Shown here: one piece after another, positions 14,869 to 22,943 of the stretch
Position numbering within the stretch: the stretch's first letter is position 1
Layout of the letters: each line of letters opens with the position of its first letter
Source: Dehalococcoidia bacterium
GTDB lineage: Bacteria; Chloroflexota; Dehalococcoidia; E44-bin15
Direction of reading: 5' to 3'
Length of the DNA: 64,000 nucleotides
NCBI GenBank assembly: GCA_041649635.1
Contig: JBAZMV010000007.1
Coordinates: 1 to 64,000 of the forward strand
Position numbers and translations under genes: made by a program
Notes under the pieces: model-generated
Told to the model about the DNA's origin: nothing
Databases searched by the model: none
The model's input: the letters and a program-made list of their open reading frames with translations, nothing else

Positions 14869-15021
14869 CTATTGCTCGAATTTTTCTTTCTTGCCCTTCT
14901 TTATGACCTCGACATTTACGGGCGGAGTGTAAACAGGACTTATAATAGCAGGAGGAGCTTTTTTGATACTATCCTTTTTCGGTTTCTTTGCTTCCTTGCG
15001 ACTCTTATCTCTGCTTCCCAT
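14869..15021 (-). CDS. Small basic hypothetical protein (50 residues)
   Basis: A short minus-strand frame starts MGSRDKSRKEAKKPKKDSIK and ends EVIKKGKKEKFEQ. The start is preceded by a strong AGGAGGT site (complement of 15027-15033), which supports expression. The protein is lysine-rich at both ends with a central PPAIISPVYTPPVNVE segment, so it is probably disordered or binds nucleic acid. I have an impression of similar small Lys-rich proteins in Dehalococcoidia but cannot confirm it. The plus-strand frame over the same bases has no ribosome binding site. Confidence 0.7.
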   Translation of the reverse strand: MGSRDKSRKEAKKPKKDSIKKAPPAIISPVYTPPVNVEVIKKGKKEKFEQ

Positions 15022-15128
15022 ATGCGACCTCCTGCTAAAAGGTTACCATACGAGGAATAAACTTGACAAGGCGAAGCCGTATTGTTACAATCCACGATTG
15101 GAAGCAGTTCCAAATTTTTTGTTTTTAA

Positions 15129-15205
15129 GGCCCCGTAGTGTAGCGGTCTAACACGCCGCCCTGTCAAGGCGGAGATCGAGGGTCCGAATCCCTTCGGGGC
15201 CGCCA
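15129..15205 (+). tRNA. tRNA-Asp (GTC anticodon)
   Basis: The acceptor arms GGCCCCG and CGGGGCC pair perfectly. The anticodon loop CTGTCAA within the stem GCCGC/GCGGA region gives GTC (Asp), and the T arm GAGGGTCCGAATCCCTT is standard. The discriminator G and CCA are encoded (15202-15205). It lies 24 bases before the acyl-CoA synthetase beta gene. Confidence 0.95.
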
Positions 15206-15229
15206 TTAAAAACAGGAGGGTCCCCTCAT

Positions 15230-15925
15230 ATGGCCACGAACAAGATAATAAGTACTGCTAAGAAAGAAGGTCGGACCGCTCTCACGGAGATCGAAGCGAA
15301 AAAACTCCTCACCGAAGCCGGAATATCCTGCACGGATATAAAGCTGGCCAAGACCGCCAAAGAGGCAGTCACTGAGGCCAAAAAAATGGGGTACCCCGTG
15401 GCTCTTAAGATAGTCTCTCCACAGATATTACATAAAACGGACGTCGGCGGCGTGAAACTCAACCTTAATAACGAAGGGGAAGTAAGCAAAGCCTTCGACG
15501 AGATTGTCAAATCCGCCAAGAAGCACAAGCCTAAGGCCAAGATAGACGGCGTCTCGGTTCAGCCAATGGCGAAGCCGGGCATAGAGGTCATCATCGGAAT
15601 GAGCAAGGATCAGCAGTTCGGTCCCGTCCTCATGTTCGGGCTGGGCGGCATACTGGTTGAAGTGCTCAAGGATGTGTCTTTTAGGATCGTTCCGCTGACG
15701 AAGCGCGACGCCAGGGAAATGATAAAGGAAATAAAGGGCTACCCCATCCTGCAGGGCTACCGCGGACATGAGCCCGCCAACATAGAGATGCTTGAGGATA
15801 TCCTGCTCAAAGTCTCCGAATTTGTTGAGAAGCTGCCCGACATTAAGGAACTCGATATCAACCCCATATTCGCCTACAAAGACGGCGCGCTGGCCCTCGA
15901 CGCCCGCGTTATCCTCGAATCCTGA
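15230..15925 (+). CDS. ADP-forming acyl-CoA synthetase, beta subunit (ATP-grasp)
   Basis: This 231-residue protein is the stand-alone ATP-grasp subunit of an NDP-forming acetate/acyl-CoA ligase. Family marks are GYPVALKIVSPQILHKTDVG with the catalytic His in HKTDVGG, QPMAKPGIEVIIGMSKDQQF, GPVLMFGLGGILVEVLKDVS and the metal-binding LDINPIFAYKDG. Together with the downstream alpha subunit it would convert acyl-CoA plus ADP and phosphate to acid plus ATP, an energy-conserving step typical of anaerobes. It starts after AGGAGGGTCCCC. Confidence 0.9.
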   Translation: MATNKIISTAKKEGRTALTEIEAKKLLTEAGISCTDIKLAKTAKEAVTEAKKMGYPVALKIVSPQILHKTDVGGVKLNLNNEGEVSKAFDEIVKSAKKHKPKAKIDGVSVQPMAKPGIEVIIGMSKDQQFGPVLMFGLGGILVEVLKDVSFRIVPLTKRDAREMIKEIKGYPILQGYRGHEPANIEMLEDILLKVSEFVEKLPDIKELDINPIFAYKDGALALDARVILES

Positions 15926-15934
15926 GGTAACGAT

Positions 15935-17356
15935 TTGGGAGATGCCATAAAGCGACTCGACCGGGCGTTCAACCCCCGCTCGGTAGCGGTGATCGGCGAC
16001 AAGATGGCTCTGGGCTATATGTGGCTCAAGTCCATGTCACACTTACAGGGCAGGCTGTACTCGGTACAGATCGATGAAAGGGAATTCCCCGGCATCGCTT
16101 CGCTAGGCATCAAGAACTACCTCAAACTAAGCGACATACAAGACGAAATCGACTACGCCGTAATCGCCGTGCCCAACACGGTAACGCCCAGGATTATCCG
16201 CGACTGCATCGACAAGAACGTCGGCGCGGCCTCGCTTTTCACCTCGGGCTTCGCCGAATCCGGCACCGAAGATGGGCGCAGGCTCCAGGATTCGATAGCG
16301 AAAATCGCACGCGACGCCGGCTTCAACCTGATAGGCCCGAACTGCATGGGCATATATAACCCGCGCCTCGGGGTAAGGCATTCCATCGATCAAATATACG
16401 GACGCGGCGGCAACGTGGCCTTCATATCCCAGAGCGGAACACACGCCACCTTCTTCTCCCTCGTCGGCCCGCAGAACGGCATACATATATCGAAATCTGT
16501 GAGCTACGGCAACGCCGCGGTGCTGGACTCCACCGACTACCTGGAATATTTCGGCAACGACATAGAAACTGACCTCATCGGCATATATATAGAAGGCGTG
16601 AACGACGGCAGGAGATTCTTCTCCATTTTGAAGGATATAGCCCGACGCAAGCCAGTGGTCATCTGGAAGGGTGGCGTCAGCGACGAGGGAGGCAGAGCTA
16701 CAGCCTCGCACACGTCTTCCATGGCGGGTTCGCCGGCGATATGGGACGCACTCATCAGACAATGCGGCGCTATAAAAGCCGATAACCTTAACGAAGTAAT
16801 CGACGCGATCAAGCTGCTGCTGCACTCCAAACCGGTCGCCGGAGACAGGGTAGGCCTGGCAGCGATGACGGGCGGCCAGTCAGTGGTAATCACCGATGCC
16901 TTCACCAGGGAAGGTTTTAAGGTTCCATTGCTCAGCGAAGCTTCATACAGGAAGTTCGACGCTTTCTTCCAGACGCTTGGCGCAAGCTACCGCAACCCGC
17001 TCGATATCAGCCTCAACTTCCCGCATCTCGACCGGATTATCAAGTCTCTCGATGTGCTCAGCGAGGACGAGAACATCGACACCGTCGTACTCGAGATATC
17101 CGTACCGTTTATGAAAGACCTGTCGTGGATAAATACGAACCTGTTCGACACTATGATCAAAGCGGTGTCGGATTTCAAGAAACGCTGCGCCAAGTCCTTT
17201 ATCACGATACTGGTTCCGGCCCACGCCGAGCAGGAAGCGCTGGAGGTAAAAAAGAAGCTGGTAGCCCAGGATATCCCATGCTTCGCAAGCTTCGAGAGCG
17301 GGGCCAGAGCGCTGCGAAAAGCGGCCGATTTCTACAGCGACAAATCTTCGTCGTAG
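15935..17356 (+). CDS. ADP-forming acyl-CoA synthetase, alpha subunit
   Basis: This 473-residue protein has a CoA-binding Rossmann domain (NPRSVAVIGDKMALGY near the start), then two succinyl-CoA-synthetase-like flavodoxin domains. GPNCMGIYNPRLG and GGNVAFISQSGTHATFFSLV are typical. ATASHTSSMAGSPAIWDALI carries the phosphorylated His (SHTSSMAG for the usual SHTGSLAG). The start is a TTG at 15935 with GAGGT seven bases upstream; no better start lies in frame. It is nine bases after the beta subunit, clearly one operon. The acyl specificity cannot be read. Confidence 0.88.
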   Translation: MGDAIKRLDRAFNPRSVAVIGDKMALGYMWLKSMSHLQGRLYSVQIDEREFPGIASLGIKNYLKLSDIQDEIDYAVIAVPNTVTPRIIRDCIDKNVGAASLFTSGFAESGTEDGRRLQDSIAKIARDAGFNLIGPNCMGIYNPRLGVRHSIDQIYGRGGNVAFISQSGTHATFFSLVGPQNGIHISKSVSYGNAAVLDSTDYLEYFGNDIETDLIGIYIEGVNDGRRFFSILKDIARRKPVVIWKGGVSDEGGRATASHTSSMAGSPAIWDALIRQCGAIKADNLNEVIDAIKLLLHSKPVAGDRVGLAAMTGGQSVVITDAFTREGFKVPLLSEASYRKFDAFFQTLGASYRNPLDISLNFPHLDRIIKSLDVLSEDENIDTVVLEISVPFMKDLSWINTNLFDTMIKAVSDFKKRCAKSFITILVPAHAEQEALEVKKKLVAQDIPCFASFESGARALRKAADFYSDKSSS

Positions 17357-17464
17357 GGACACGGCGTGCCGTGCCCTCCCCACCCATGGATTCCGGCTTC
17401 CGCCGGAATGACGGCAGATGCTACATGCAACCGTCCAGTCGTAGGGGCGAGGTGCTCTCGCCCT
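17353..17464. repeat. Cluster of three short palindromic repeats
   Basis: Three hairpins follow one another: gtagggacacggc/gccgtgccct (17353-17376), attccggc/gccggaat (around 17389-17410), and gtaggggcgag/ctcgccct (17441-17464). Two of the three open with GTAG, as the perfect palindromes at 3099 and 24185 do, and resemble decayed REP elements. The first overlaps the last codon and stop of the alpha-subunit gene. Confidence 0.6.
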
Positions 17465-17527
17465 CAAATAAGAAATGACCGCTCCCACCAATAGTCCGCA
17501 ACCTCTGCCCTTCCGAACGTAAAACAG

Positions 17528-17557
17528 TTGCGATTCGGCTCCTGTCTATGTTAAGAT
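17528..17557 (+). promoter_or_regulatory. Promoter of the HMGS-like/thiolase/AtuA operon
   Basis: TTGCGA at 17528-17533 and TAAGAT at 17552-17557 are 18 bases apart, with TG at 17549-17550 giving an extended -10. The first gene starts at 17584 after AAAGGAGGG. Confidence 0.6.
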
Positions 17558-17583
17558 ATAAGCACCATAAAGGAGGGATTTGC

Positions 17584-19005
17584 ATGGTAGGAATAACGTC
17601 TTTCGGTGCATATGTCCCCATCTACCGTCTCAATAGAGAAATCCTGGCCCAGGTCTGGGGAGGAAAAGGTAAAGGGGAAAAAGCAGTCGCAAACGCCGAT
17701 GAAGACAGCTTGACATTAGGCGTAGAGGCTGCAAGGGATTGCTTAAAGGGCTTCGACAAGAGCAAGGTCGACGCCCTTTATTTTGCCACGACAACGGCAC
17801 CCTACAAAGAGAAGCAGTCCGCCAGCATAATAGCTGCGGCCTGCGATCTCAGGGAGGAAATCCGCACTGTCGATATGACCGATTCTTTGCGGTCAGGGAC
17901 AGTCGCCATAATGATGGCATTAGATGCCGTCAAGGCCGGATCGGCAAGGACAGCCCTCGTGGTTGTAGCCGATACCAGGCTCGCTCCGCCGGACACGCTC
18001 TACGAATCTATCTTCGGAGACGGTGCGGCTGCGTTCCTTATCGGCAACGATAATGTGGTTGTCGAAATCGAGGGGATCAGCTCCACAACCGCCCCGTTCG
18101 TAGACTTCTGGAGGCTGGAGGACGACAAGATCATACGATGGTGGGAAGAACGTCTTTGCCGCGAGATGGGCTACGTTCCTTATATGAGCAACGCCATCGA
18201 CGCAGTCTTTAAGACAGCAAAGGTTGAGGTAAAGGACATCTCCAAAGCGGTGATCTCATCGCCGGACAAATCAATGCAGGGAGATATAGTAAAGAAATTT
18301 AAATTCGACCCCAAGGCGCAGGTGCAGGACCTGATGTACGACAACATCGGCCACACCGGATGCGCGCAGGTGCCCATGATGCTCGTCGCGGCACTGCAGA
18401 ACGCCAAGGCCGGGGATAAGATACTCGCCGCCAACTATGCCGACGGTGCCGATGCCATGGTATTCAAAGTAACTGACAAGATAAGCAAGATGGCCGACCG
18501 CAGGGGTATTAAAGGCTATTTAAAATCCAGGGTCGCGTTACCCAACTACGGTAAGTATATGCACTTCCGCGACCTCATGGAATGGGAACACGACCTGTTC
18601 ATGGAACGCAGAATGGCTCTGGCCGAGGTTTGGCGCCATCGCAACTTCTACTTCCGCTTCTACGGAGTGAAGTGCGGCAAGTGCGGACACATCATCGTCC
18701 CGGCGCCCAACACCTGCATCTACTGCCAAGCCGACGAGAAGTACTTCGAAGAGATACCTCTGGCCGATAAGAGAGGCTCGCTGGTTACATTCAGTCTGGA
18801 TATTCGATCGAGAGCCATTGATCCACCGAACGTGCTGGCCGCGGTCAATTTCCACGGAGGAGGCCGCTTCTTCAGCCAGATGACCGACCGTGACCCGGAC
18901 AACCTTAAGGTCGGCATGGAAATGGAACTCACCTTCCGCAGAATTCACGACGCGCTTCATATCCACAACTACTTCTGGAAGTGCCGGCCGGTGAGAGGGG
19001 AGTAA
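17584..19005 (+). CDS. HMG-CoA-synthase-like condensing enzyme fused to a DUF35 zinc/OB domain
   Basis: This 473-residue protein joins a thiolase-fold domain of the HMG-CoA synthase type (residues 1 to about 330) to a DUF35 domain. The zinc ribbon is CGKCGHIIVPAPNTCIYC, and the OB fold is around RGSLVTFSLDI and PPNVLAAVNFHGGGRFFSQM. At the nucleophile position the sequence reads DMTDSLRSGT, where archaeal HMG-CoA synthases have a Cys before the K/R-A-G-T; here Leu102 takes its place. Classical HMG-CoA formation is therefore unlikely. With the adjacent thiolase (11 bases downstream) it resembles the thiolase/DUF35/HMGS complex of archaea, with DUF35 fused to the synthase. Start ATG 17584 follows AAGGAGGG. 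Confidence 0.8.
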   Translation: MVGITSFGAYVPIYRLNREILAQVWGGKGKGEKAVANADEDSLTLGVEAARDCLKGFDKSKVDALYFATTTAPYKEKQSASIIAAACDLREEIRTVDMTDSLRSGTVAIMMALDAVKAGSARTALVVVADTRLAPPDTLYESIFGDGAAAFLIGNDNVVVEIEGISSTTAPFVDFWRLEDDKIIRWWEERLCREMGYVPYMSNAIDAVFKTAKVEVKDISKAVISSPDKSMQGDIVKKFKFDPKAQVQDLMYDNIGHTGCAQVPMMLVAALQNAKAGDKILAANYADGADAMVFKVTDKISKMADRRGIKGYLKSRVALPNYGKYMHFRDLMEWEHDLFMERRMALAEVWRHRNFYFRFYGVKCGKCGHIIVPAPNTCIYCQADEKYFEEIPLADKRGSLVTFSLDIRSRAIDPPNVLAAVNFHGGGRFFSQMTDRDPDNLKVGMEMELTFRRIHDALHIHNYFWKCRPVRGE

Positions 19006-19016
19006 AGGAGCGCAAA

Positions 19017-20228
19017 ATGAGAGAAAGCATTAAAGATAAAGTATCAATTATTGGAACGGGCTGCACCAAATTCGCAGAGCGCTGGGATGCCGATGTAGAA
19101 GACCTTATCAAAGAGGCCGTCGACGAGGCGCTGGCCGATGCCGGTGTAGAGCTCAAAGACATACAGGCGGGATGGGTCGGAACCGGACGCGGTTCGCAGC
19201 AGGTGCCCATGGGACCCCCAAGCGCCATAATTGCCACCTCATCGCTGCAGACGCAGTATATTCCGTTCACGCGCGTAGAGAACCTGTGCTGCGCCGGACA
19301 GGAGGCGGTCAGAGCCGCGGCATTCGGCATCGCATCTAAGAGTTACGACCTTGTGCTTGCTATCGGCGTTGAGAAGCTGAAGGACACCGGGTACGGCGGA
19401 CTGGGAGAGATGTTCCCCGGCCCCTGGCAGCCGGTATATGGCGCTCTCGGCACGCCTCCGGGCAGGTACGCCATGGCGGCTACCGCCTACTTTTCCAAGT
19501 ACGGTCTTGATCCTCAGGAGGGTAAGAGGCTGCTGGCGGAGATCTCGGTAAAGAGCCACTACTACGGAAAACGCAACCCTAAGGCTCACCTGCAACGTGA
19601 AATAACGGTAGAAGAAGCGATAAACGCCCCGATGATCTGCTGGCCGCTGGGACTTTACGACTGCTGCGGCGTGACCGACGGCGCGTCGGCTGCGGTGCTG
19701 GTGCCTTCCTCAGAGGCCAAGGCCTATCGCGACGACTACGTCAATATCAAGGCATTCTCCATAGCCTGCGGACCGGGCTGGCTTAAAGAGGATGAGAGAT
19801 ATGACTTCACCTACTGGAAGGAAACCCAGGAGGGAGCCAAGGCGGCTTATGCCGAGGCCGGGATCAAGGACCCGCGCAAGGAGCTGAGCCTGGTGGAGCT
19901 GCATGACTGCTTCTCCATCGCAGAGCTCATCGCCTGCGAGTCCATGTTCCTCTGCGAACCGGGCCACTTCAGAGAAGAGTTCACCGAGAAGCGCGCATAC
20001 TACCACGACGGCGAGATGCCGGTGGACGTCAGTGGCGGGCTGAAATCATTCGGTCATCCCATCGGAGCCAGCGGAGCGCGTGAGATCGAAGAGTGCGTGA
20101 AACAGCTTCAGGGCAAGGTGCAGGAACCTTCACGTCAGATAAAGAACTTCGAGTTAGGTTTAGCACATAACCAGGGCGGACATCCGGGACGCTTCGTGCC
20201 GGGCATTTGCATAGTCGGCCGTCCATAG
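19017..20228 (+). CDS. Thiolase (acetyl-CoA acetyltransferase-like, lipid-transfer type)
   Basis: This 403-residue protein is a thiolase of the SCP-x/archaeal type. The nucleophile lies in TRVENLCCAGQEAVRAA (Cys91 by the CxxG rule), SFGHPIGASGAREIEE carries the catalytic His, and the C-terminal GLAHNQGGHPGRFVPGICIV replaces the usual Cys-containing CxG block. The reaction would be thiolytic cleavage of, or condensation to, a 3-oxoacyl-CoA. Pairing with the HMGS-like/DUF35 fusion upstream and a second such pair at 35632-38291 suggests a heteromeric complex. ATG 19017 follows AAAGGAGCGCAAA. Confidence 0.87.
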   Translation: MRESIKDKVSIIGTGCTKFAERWDADVEDLIKEAVDEALADAGVELKDIQAGWVGTGRGSQQVPMGPPSAIIATSSLQTQYIPFTRVENLCCAGQEAVRAAAFGIASKSYDLVLAIGVEKLKDTGYGGLGEMFPGPWQPVYGALGTPPGRYAMAATAYFSKYGLDPQEGKRLLAEISVKSHYYGKRNPKAHLQREITVEEAINAPMICWPLGLYDCCGVTDGASAAVLVPSSEAKAYRDDYVNIKAFSIACGPGWLKEDERYDFTYWKETQEGAKAAYAEAGIKDPRKELSLVELHDCFSIAELIACESMFLCEPGHFREEFTEKRAYYHDGEMPVDVSGGLKSFGHPIGASGAREIEECVKQLQGKVQEPSRQIKNFELGLAHNQGGHPGRFVPGICIVGRP

Positions 20229-20277
20229 CTTTAGCAATAGTTTGCTGCATCATTAGAAACATTACAGGAGGTTAAGG

Positions 20278-21678
20278 ATGAAGAAGGTTCGAGTAGGGGC
20301 GGGGTCATCGGGTTGGCCCGACTATAAGGACGGCGCCCTCGATGTAGCTCAGAATGGTGATATAGATTACATAGGCTTCGACCATCTGGCCGAGTTGACC
20401 ATGGCCATTATGCAGAACCAGTACAAGAAGGATCCCAAGCGAGGCTATATACCTGAAGTTGCACCACTAATGAAAAAACTGCTGCCCATCTGGAAGTCCA
20501 AGGACAAGCATTTCAAGATGGTCTCAAACGGCGGCGGCGCCAACCCGCCGGAGTGCGCCAATCAGGTGCTGCAAATCGTCAAGGACCTTGACCTTGGCGG
20601 GATGAAGATCGGCGTCATCACCGGCGATACTATTCCTCTGGAGAAACTGGATACGCTTGCGAAGGGTGGCTGGAAGTTCAAGAACCTCGATACAGGAGAG
20701 GTCGGATTGGACAAGGTGCGCGATAAACTGCTCGCCGCCTACGTCTATGTAGGGGCGGACAAGGTTATCGAAGCCTTCGATCAGGGCGCGAACCTTGTCA
20801 TAGGCGGACGCCTGTCGGACAACTCGCTGTTCATCGGTCCTTTCATGCACGGACTGGGATGGAAGTTCGACGACGATCACTGGGACAGGATCGGCTCCGG
20901 CGTCACCGTCGGACACATCATCGAGTGCTCAAGCTGGAGCGCGGGCACTTGCTCCAACCTATGGGAGGAGATAGAGTACCCCAAGGGCAACCCGGGATTC
21001 CCCATCGTCGAGATGTACGAGAACGGCGACTGCTACGTGACTAAGACAAAGACATCCGGCGGCATGATAAAGGTACTCACCGCGATGGAGCATCTTGTTT
21101 ATGAGGTGCACGATCCCCACAACTACATCATGCCCGACGGCATATCGGATATTACCGCTATAAATATTGCACAAGTAGAGAAGGACAAGATCAAGATAAC
21201 CCGGGCAGGAGAGGCTCCCCGCGGCAAAGCGCGGCCCGAGAACCTCAAGCTGTGCGTGGCCTATAACGACGGGTTCATCGCCGAGGAGATCACGGTCATC
21301 AGCGGGCCCAAAGTGTTCAAGATGGCGGACAAGGCGCATGACTTCGTAATGAAGCGCATGGATTACCTCGGATTGAAACCGAGAGAGGTACTATGGTCAC
21401 TCATCGGCTGGGATTCACTCACCGGACCCGCCTCCAAGCCGCGCCCCGACCTGGAGCATGAGCCGCCCGAGCTGGGTATACGAATCGCCATCAAGTGCGA
21501 CACCAAGGAACAGGCGCGCGAATGCCGCACCGAGCTGGGACATATGTGCTGGGCATCGACCGGAGTGGGCACAGGCTTCACCAGCCCGCCCGACATCCGC
21601 CCCATTTTCGCCCTATGGCCTACGCTTATACCCAGGGAAGAAGTGCCGCTGAAGCTGGACATGGTGGAGGTTAAATAA
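20278..21678 (+). CDS. AtuA-like (DUF1446) acyclic terpene utilisation family protein
   Basis: This 466-residue protein matches the DUF1446/AtuA N-terminal family. It opens with VRVGAGSSGWPDYKDGALDV and continues with DYIGFDHLAELTMAIMQNQY, MVSNGGGANPPECANQVLQI, ANLVIGGRLSDNSLFIGPFM and the family hallmark PDGISDITAINIAQVEKDKI. AtuA is required for growth on citronellol and geraniol in Pseudomonas, but its chemistry is not known. Here it sits with crotonase, acyl-CoA dehydrogenase and thiolase genes, so it probably acts on a CoA-bound intermediate. It shares one base with the next gene. Confidence 0.85.
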   Translation: MKKVRVGAGSSGWPDYKDGALDVAQNGDIDYIGFDHLAELTMAIMQNQYKKDPKRGYIPEVAPLMKKLLPIWKSKDKHFKMVSNGGGANPPECANQVLQIVKDLDLGGMKIGVITGDTIPLEKLDTLAKGGWKFKNLDTGEVGLDKVRDKLLAAYVYVGADKVIEAFDQGANLVIGGRLSDNSLFIGPFMHGLGWKFDDDHWDRIGSGVTVGHIIECSSWSAGTCSNLWEEIEYPKGNPGFPIVEMYENGDCYVTKTKTSGGMIKVLTAMEHLVYEVHDPHNYIMPDGISDITAINIAQVEKDKIKITRAGEAPRGKARPENLKLCVAYNDGFIAEEITVISGPKVFKMADKAHDFVMKRMDYLGLKPREVLWSLIGWDSLTGPASKPRPDLEHEPPELGIRIAIKCDTKEQARECRTELGHMCWASTGVGTGFTSPPDIRPIFALWPTLIPREEVPLKLDMVEVK

Positions 21679-22061
21679 TGGCTAAGAAGAAGATTAAGCT
21701 GATGGACTTTTGCTGGTATCGCTCCGGCGACAAGGGCGATATAGCTAATATAGGACTCATAGCCAAGACACAGAAGGGATACGAGGTCATAAAGAAGGAA
21801 GTAACGCCGGAAAGGATCAAGGCGCACTTCAAGGACTGGTGCAAGGGCGATGTCATCATCTACCCGATGGATAACTTCTGCGCCCTTGAGATCAACATGT
21901 TCGAATCCCTCGGCGGCGGCGCTACAAAGACGCTCAGGCTGGATCAGACAGGGAAGGCCATGTGCGTCGGGCTGGCGCGCATGGAAGTAGAAGTAGAAGA
22001 GAGCGACATCAAGGCTTTGACGGGCCCTCCGTACGACACGATGGCCAATCCCGAAGCATAA
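21678..22061 (+). CDS. AtuA-like C-terminal domain protein
   Basis: This 127-residue protein starts KLMDFCWYRSGDKGDIANIG, the opening of the domain that follows DUF1446 in longer AtuA-type proteins (with the characteristic R-S-G-D-K-G). It continues with EINMFESLGGGATKTLRLDQ, also family-typical. Here it is a separate gene that overlaps its partner by one base (TAATG), so the full AtuA architecture is split over two polypeptides made in equal amounts. A subunit role is the natural reading. Confidence 0.82.
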   Translation: MAKKKIKLMDFCWYRSGDKGDIANIGLIAKTQKGYEVIKKEVTPERIKAHFKDWCKGDVIIYPMDNFCALEINMFESLGGGATKTLRLDQTGKAMCVGLARMEVEVEESDIKALTGPPYDTMANPEA

Positions 22062-22075
22062 TCTAGGAGAGTTTT

Positions 22076-22903
22076 ATGCCTTTAACAGGGCCGGACGTCC
22101 TTCTGGTTGAGAAGAAGGGCCACATAACGATAATTACGATCAATCGACCTGAGCGCAGGAACTCCATGAATCTTGACCTGTACGATTTGCTGGACAAGAC
22201 ATGGAAGGAATTCAGCGAGGACGATAACGCGTTCGTAGCCATACTGACCGCGGCCAACGATCCGGCCATCGAGGCGGGCAAGCAGGCCTTCTGCTCCGGC
22301 ATGGATATGAAGGACCAAGCGGAGCGGGTGGCCAAGGACCCCGCTTACGACATAGTGAAGTTACGCCCGGGGGTTGTCGACGGAACGTACGGCACCCCCT
22401 TCGGGCACAACGTTACCAAGCCGGTCATCGGCGCGATTAACGGCGTGGCCACGGCCGGCGGCTTCCAGTTCAGCATGATGTGCGACCTTAAGGTGGCCGC
22501 CGATACGGCGCGCTTCGGCACGGGCGAGGTCAAGGTGGGTCGCGGCACACCGTGGGCGGTCCCGCTACTCTGGCAGATGCCGCTCCCTATCGCCTTTGAG
22601 ATACTCCTCACCGGCAACCTGATACCGGCTAAGCGCCTGTACGACGTCGGCTGGATCAACCGCGTAGTGCCGCTGGACCAGCTGATGCCGACTGCGATGG
22701 AGCTGGCCGAGACGCTGGCGGAGAACGCCCCGCTCTCGGTGCGATGTGCCAAGGAAGCGATGTACAAAGCCATGGACGTCGGGCGCAAAGCCGGGATCGA
22801 TGCGGCCAAGATAATTTACGAGAAGGTTTACAGCAGCGAGGATGCAAAAGAGGGGCCTCGCGCTTTCGCGGAGAAGAGAAAGCCGGTCTGGAAGGGCCGG
22901 TAG
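22076..22903 (+). CDS. Enoyl-CoA hydratase/isomerase (crotonase) family protein
   Basis: This 275-residue protein has the crotonase fold: ITIITINRPERRNSMNLDLY, the oxyanion-hole segment KQAFCSGMDMKDQAERVAK, and KPVIGAINGVATAGGFQFSM with the second oxyanion Gly. Later blocks (GRGTPWAVPLLWQMPLPIAF, then GWINRVVPLDQL) are normal. The acid/base Glu of classical hydratases, usually in a GAGTQR/E block, is not evident, as the sequence reads EVKVGRGTPWAVPL, so isomerase, hydrolase or lyase activity is possible. It lies between the AtuA-like pair and the acyl-CoA dehydrogenase in one operon. Confidence 0.85.
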   Translation: MPLTGPDVLLVEKKGHITIITINRPERRNSMNLDLYDLLDKTWKEFSEDDNAFVAILTAANDPAIEAGKQAFCSGMDMKDQAERVAKDPAYDIVKLRPGVVDGTYGTPFGHNVTKPVIGAINGVATAGGFQFSMMCDLKVAADTARFGTGEVKVGRGTPWAVPLLWQMPLPIAFEILLTGNLIPAKRLYDVGWINRVVPLDQLMPTAMELAETLAENAPLSVRCAKEAMYKAMDVGRKAGIDAAKIIYEKVYSSEDAKEGPRAFAEKRKPVWKGR

Positions 22904-22943
22904 CAAATACTATATTTACCCCGATTGAAGGGAAGGAGGATGC

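Noticed and set aside
14833..15060. Plus-strand frame of 75 residues
   Set aside because: It has no ribosome binding site and is antisense to the small basic gene, whose minus-strand start has AGGAGGT.
17584..20228. Mevalonate-pathway HMG-CoA synthase plus acetoacetyl-CoA thiolase
   Set aside because: The nucleophilic Cys is replaced by Leu, and the operon continues with AtuA-like, crotonase and acyl-CoA dehydrogenase genes, not mevalonate genes.
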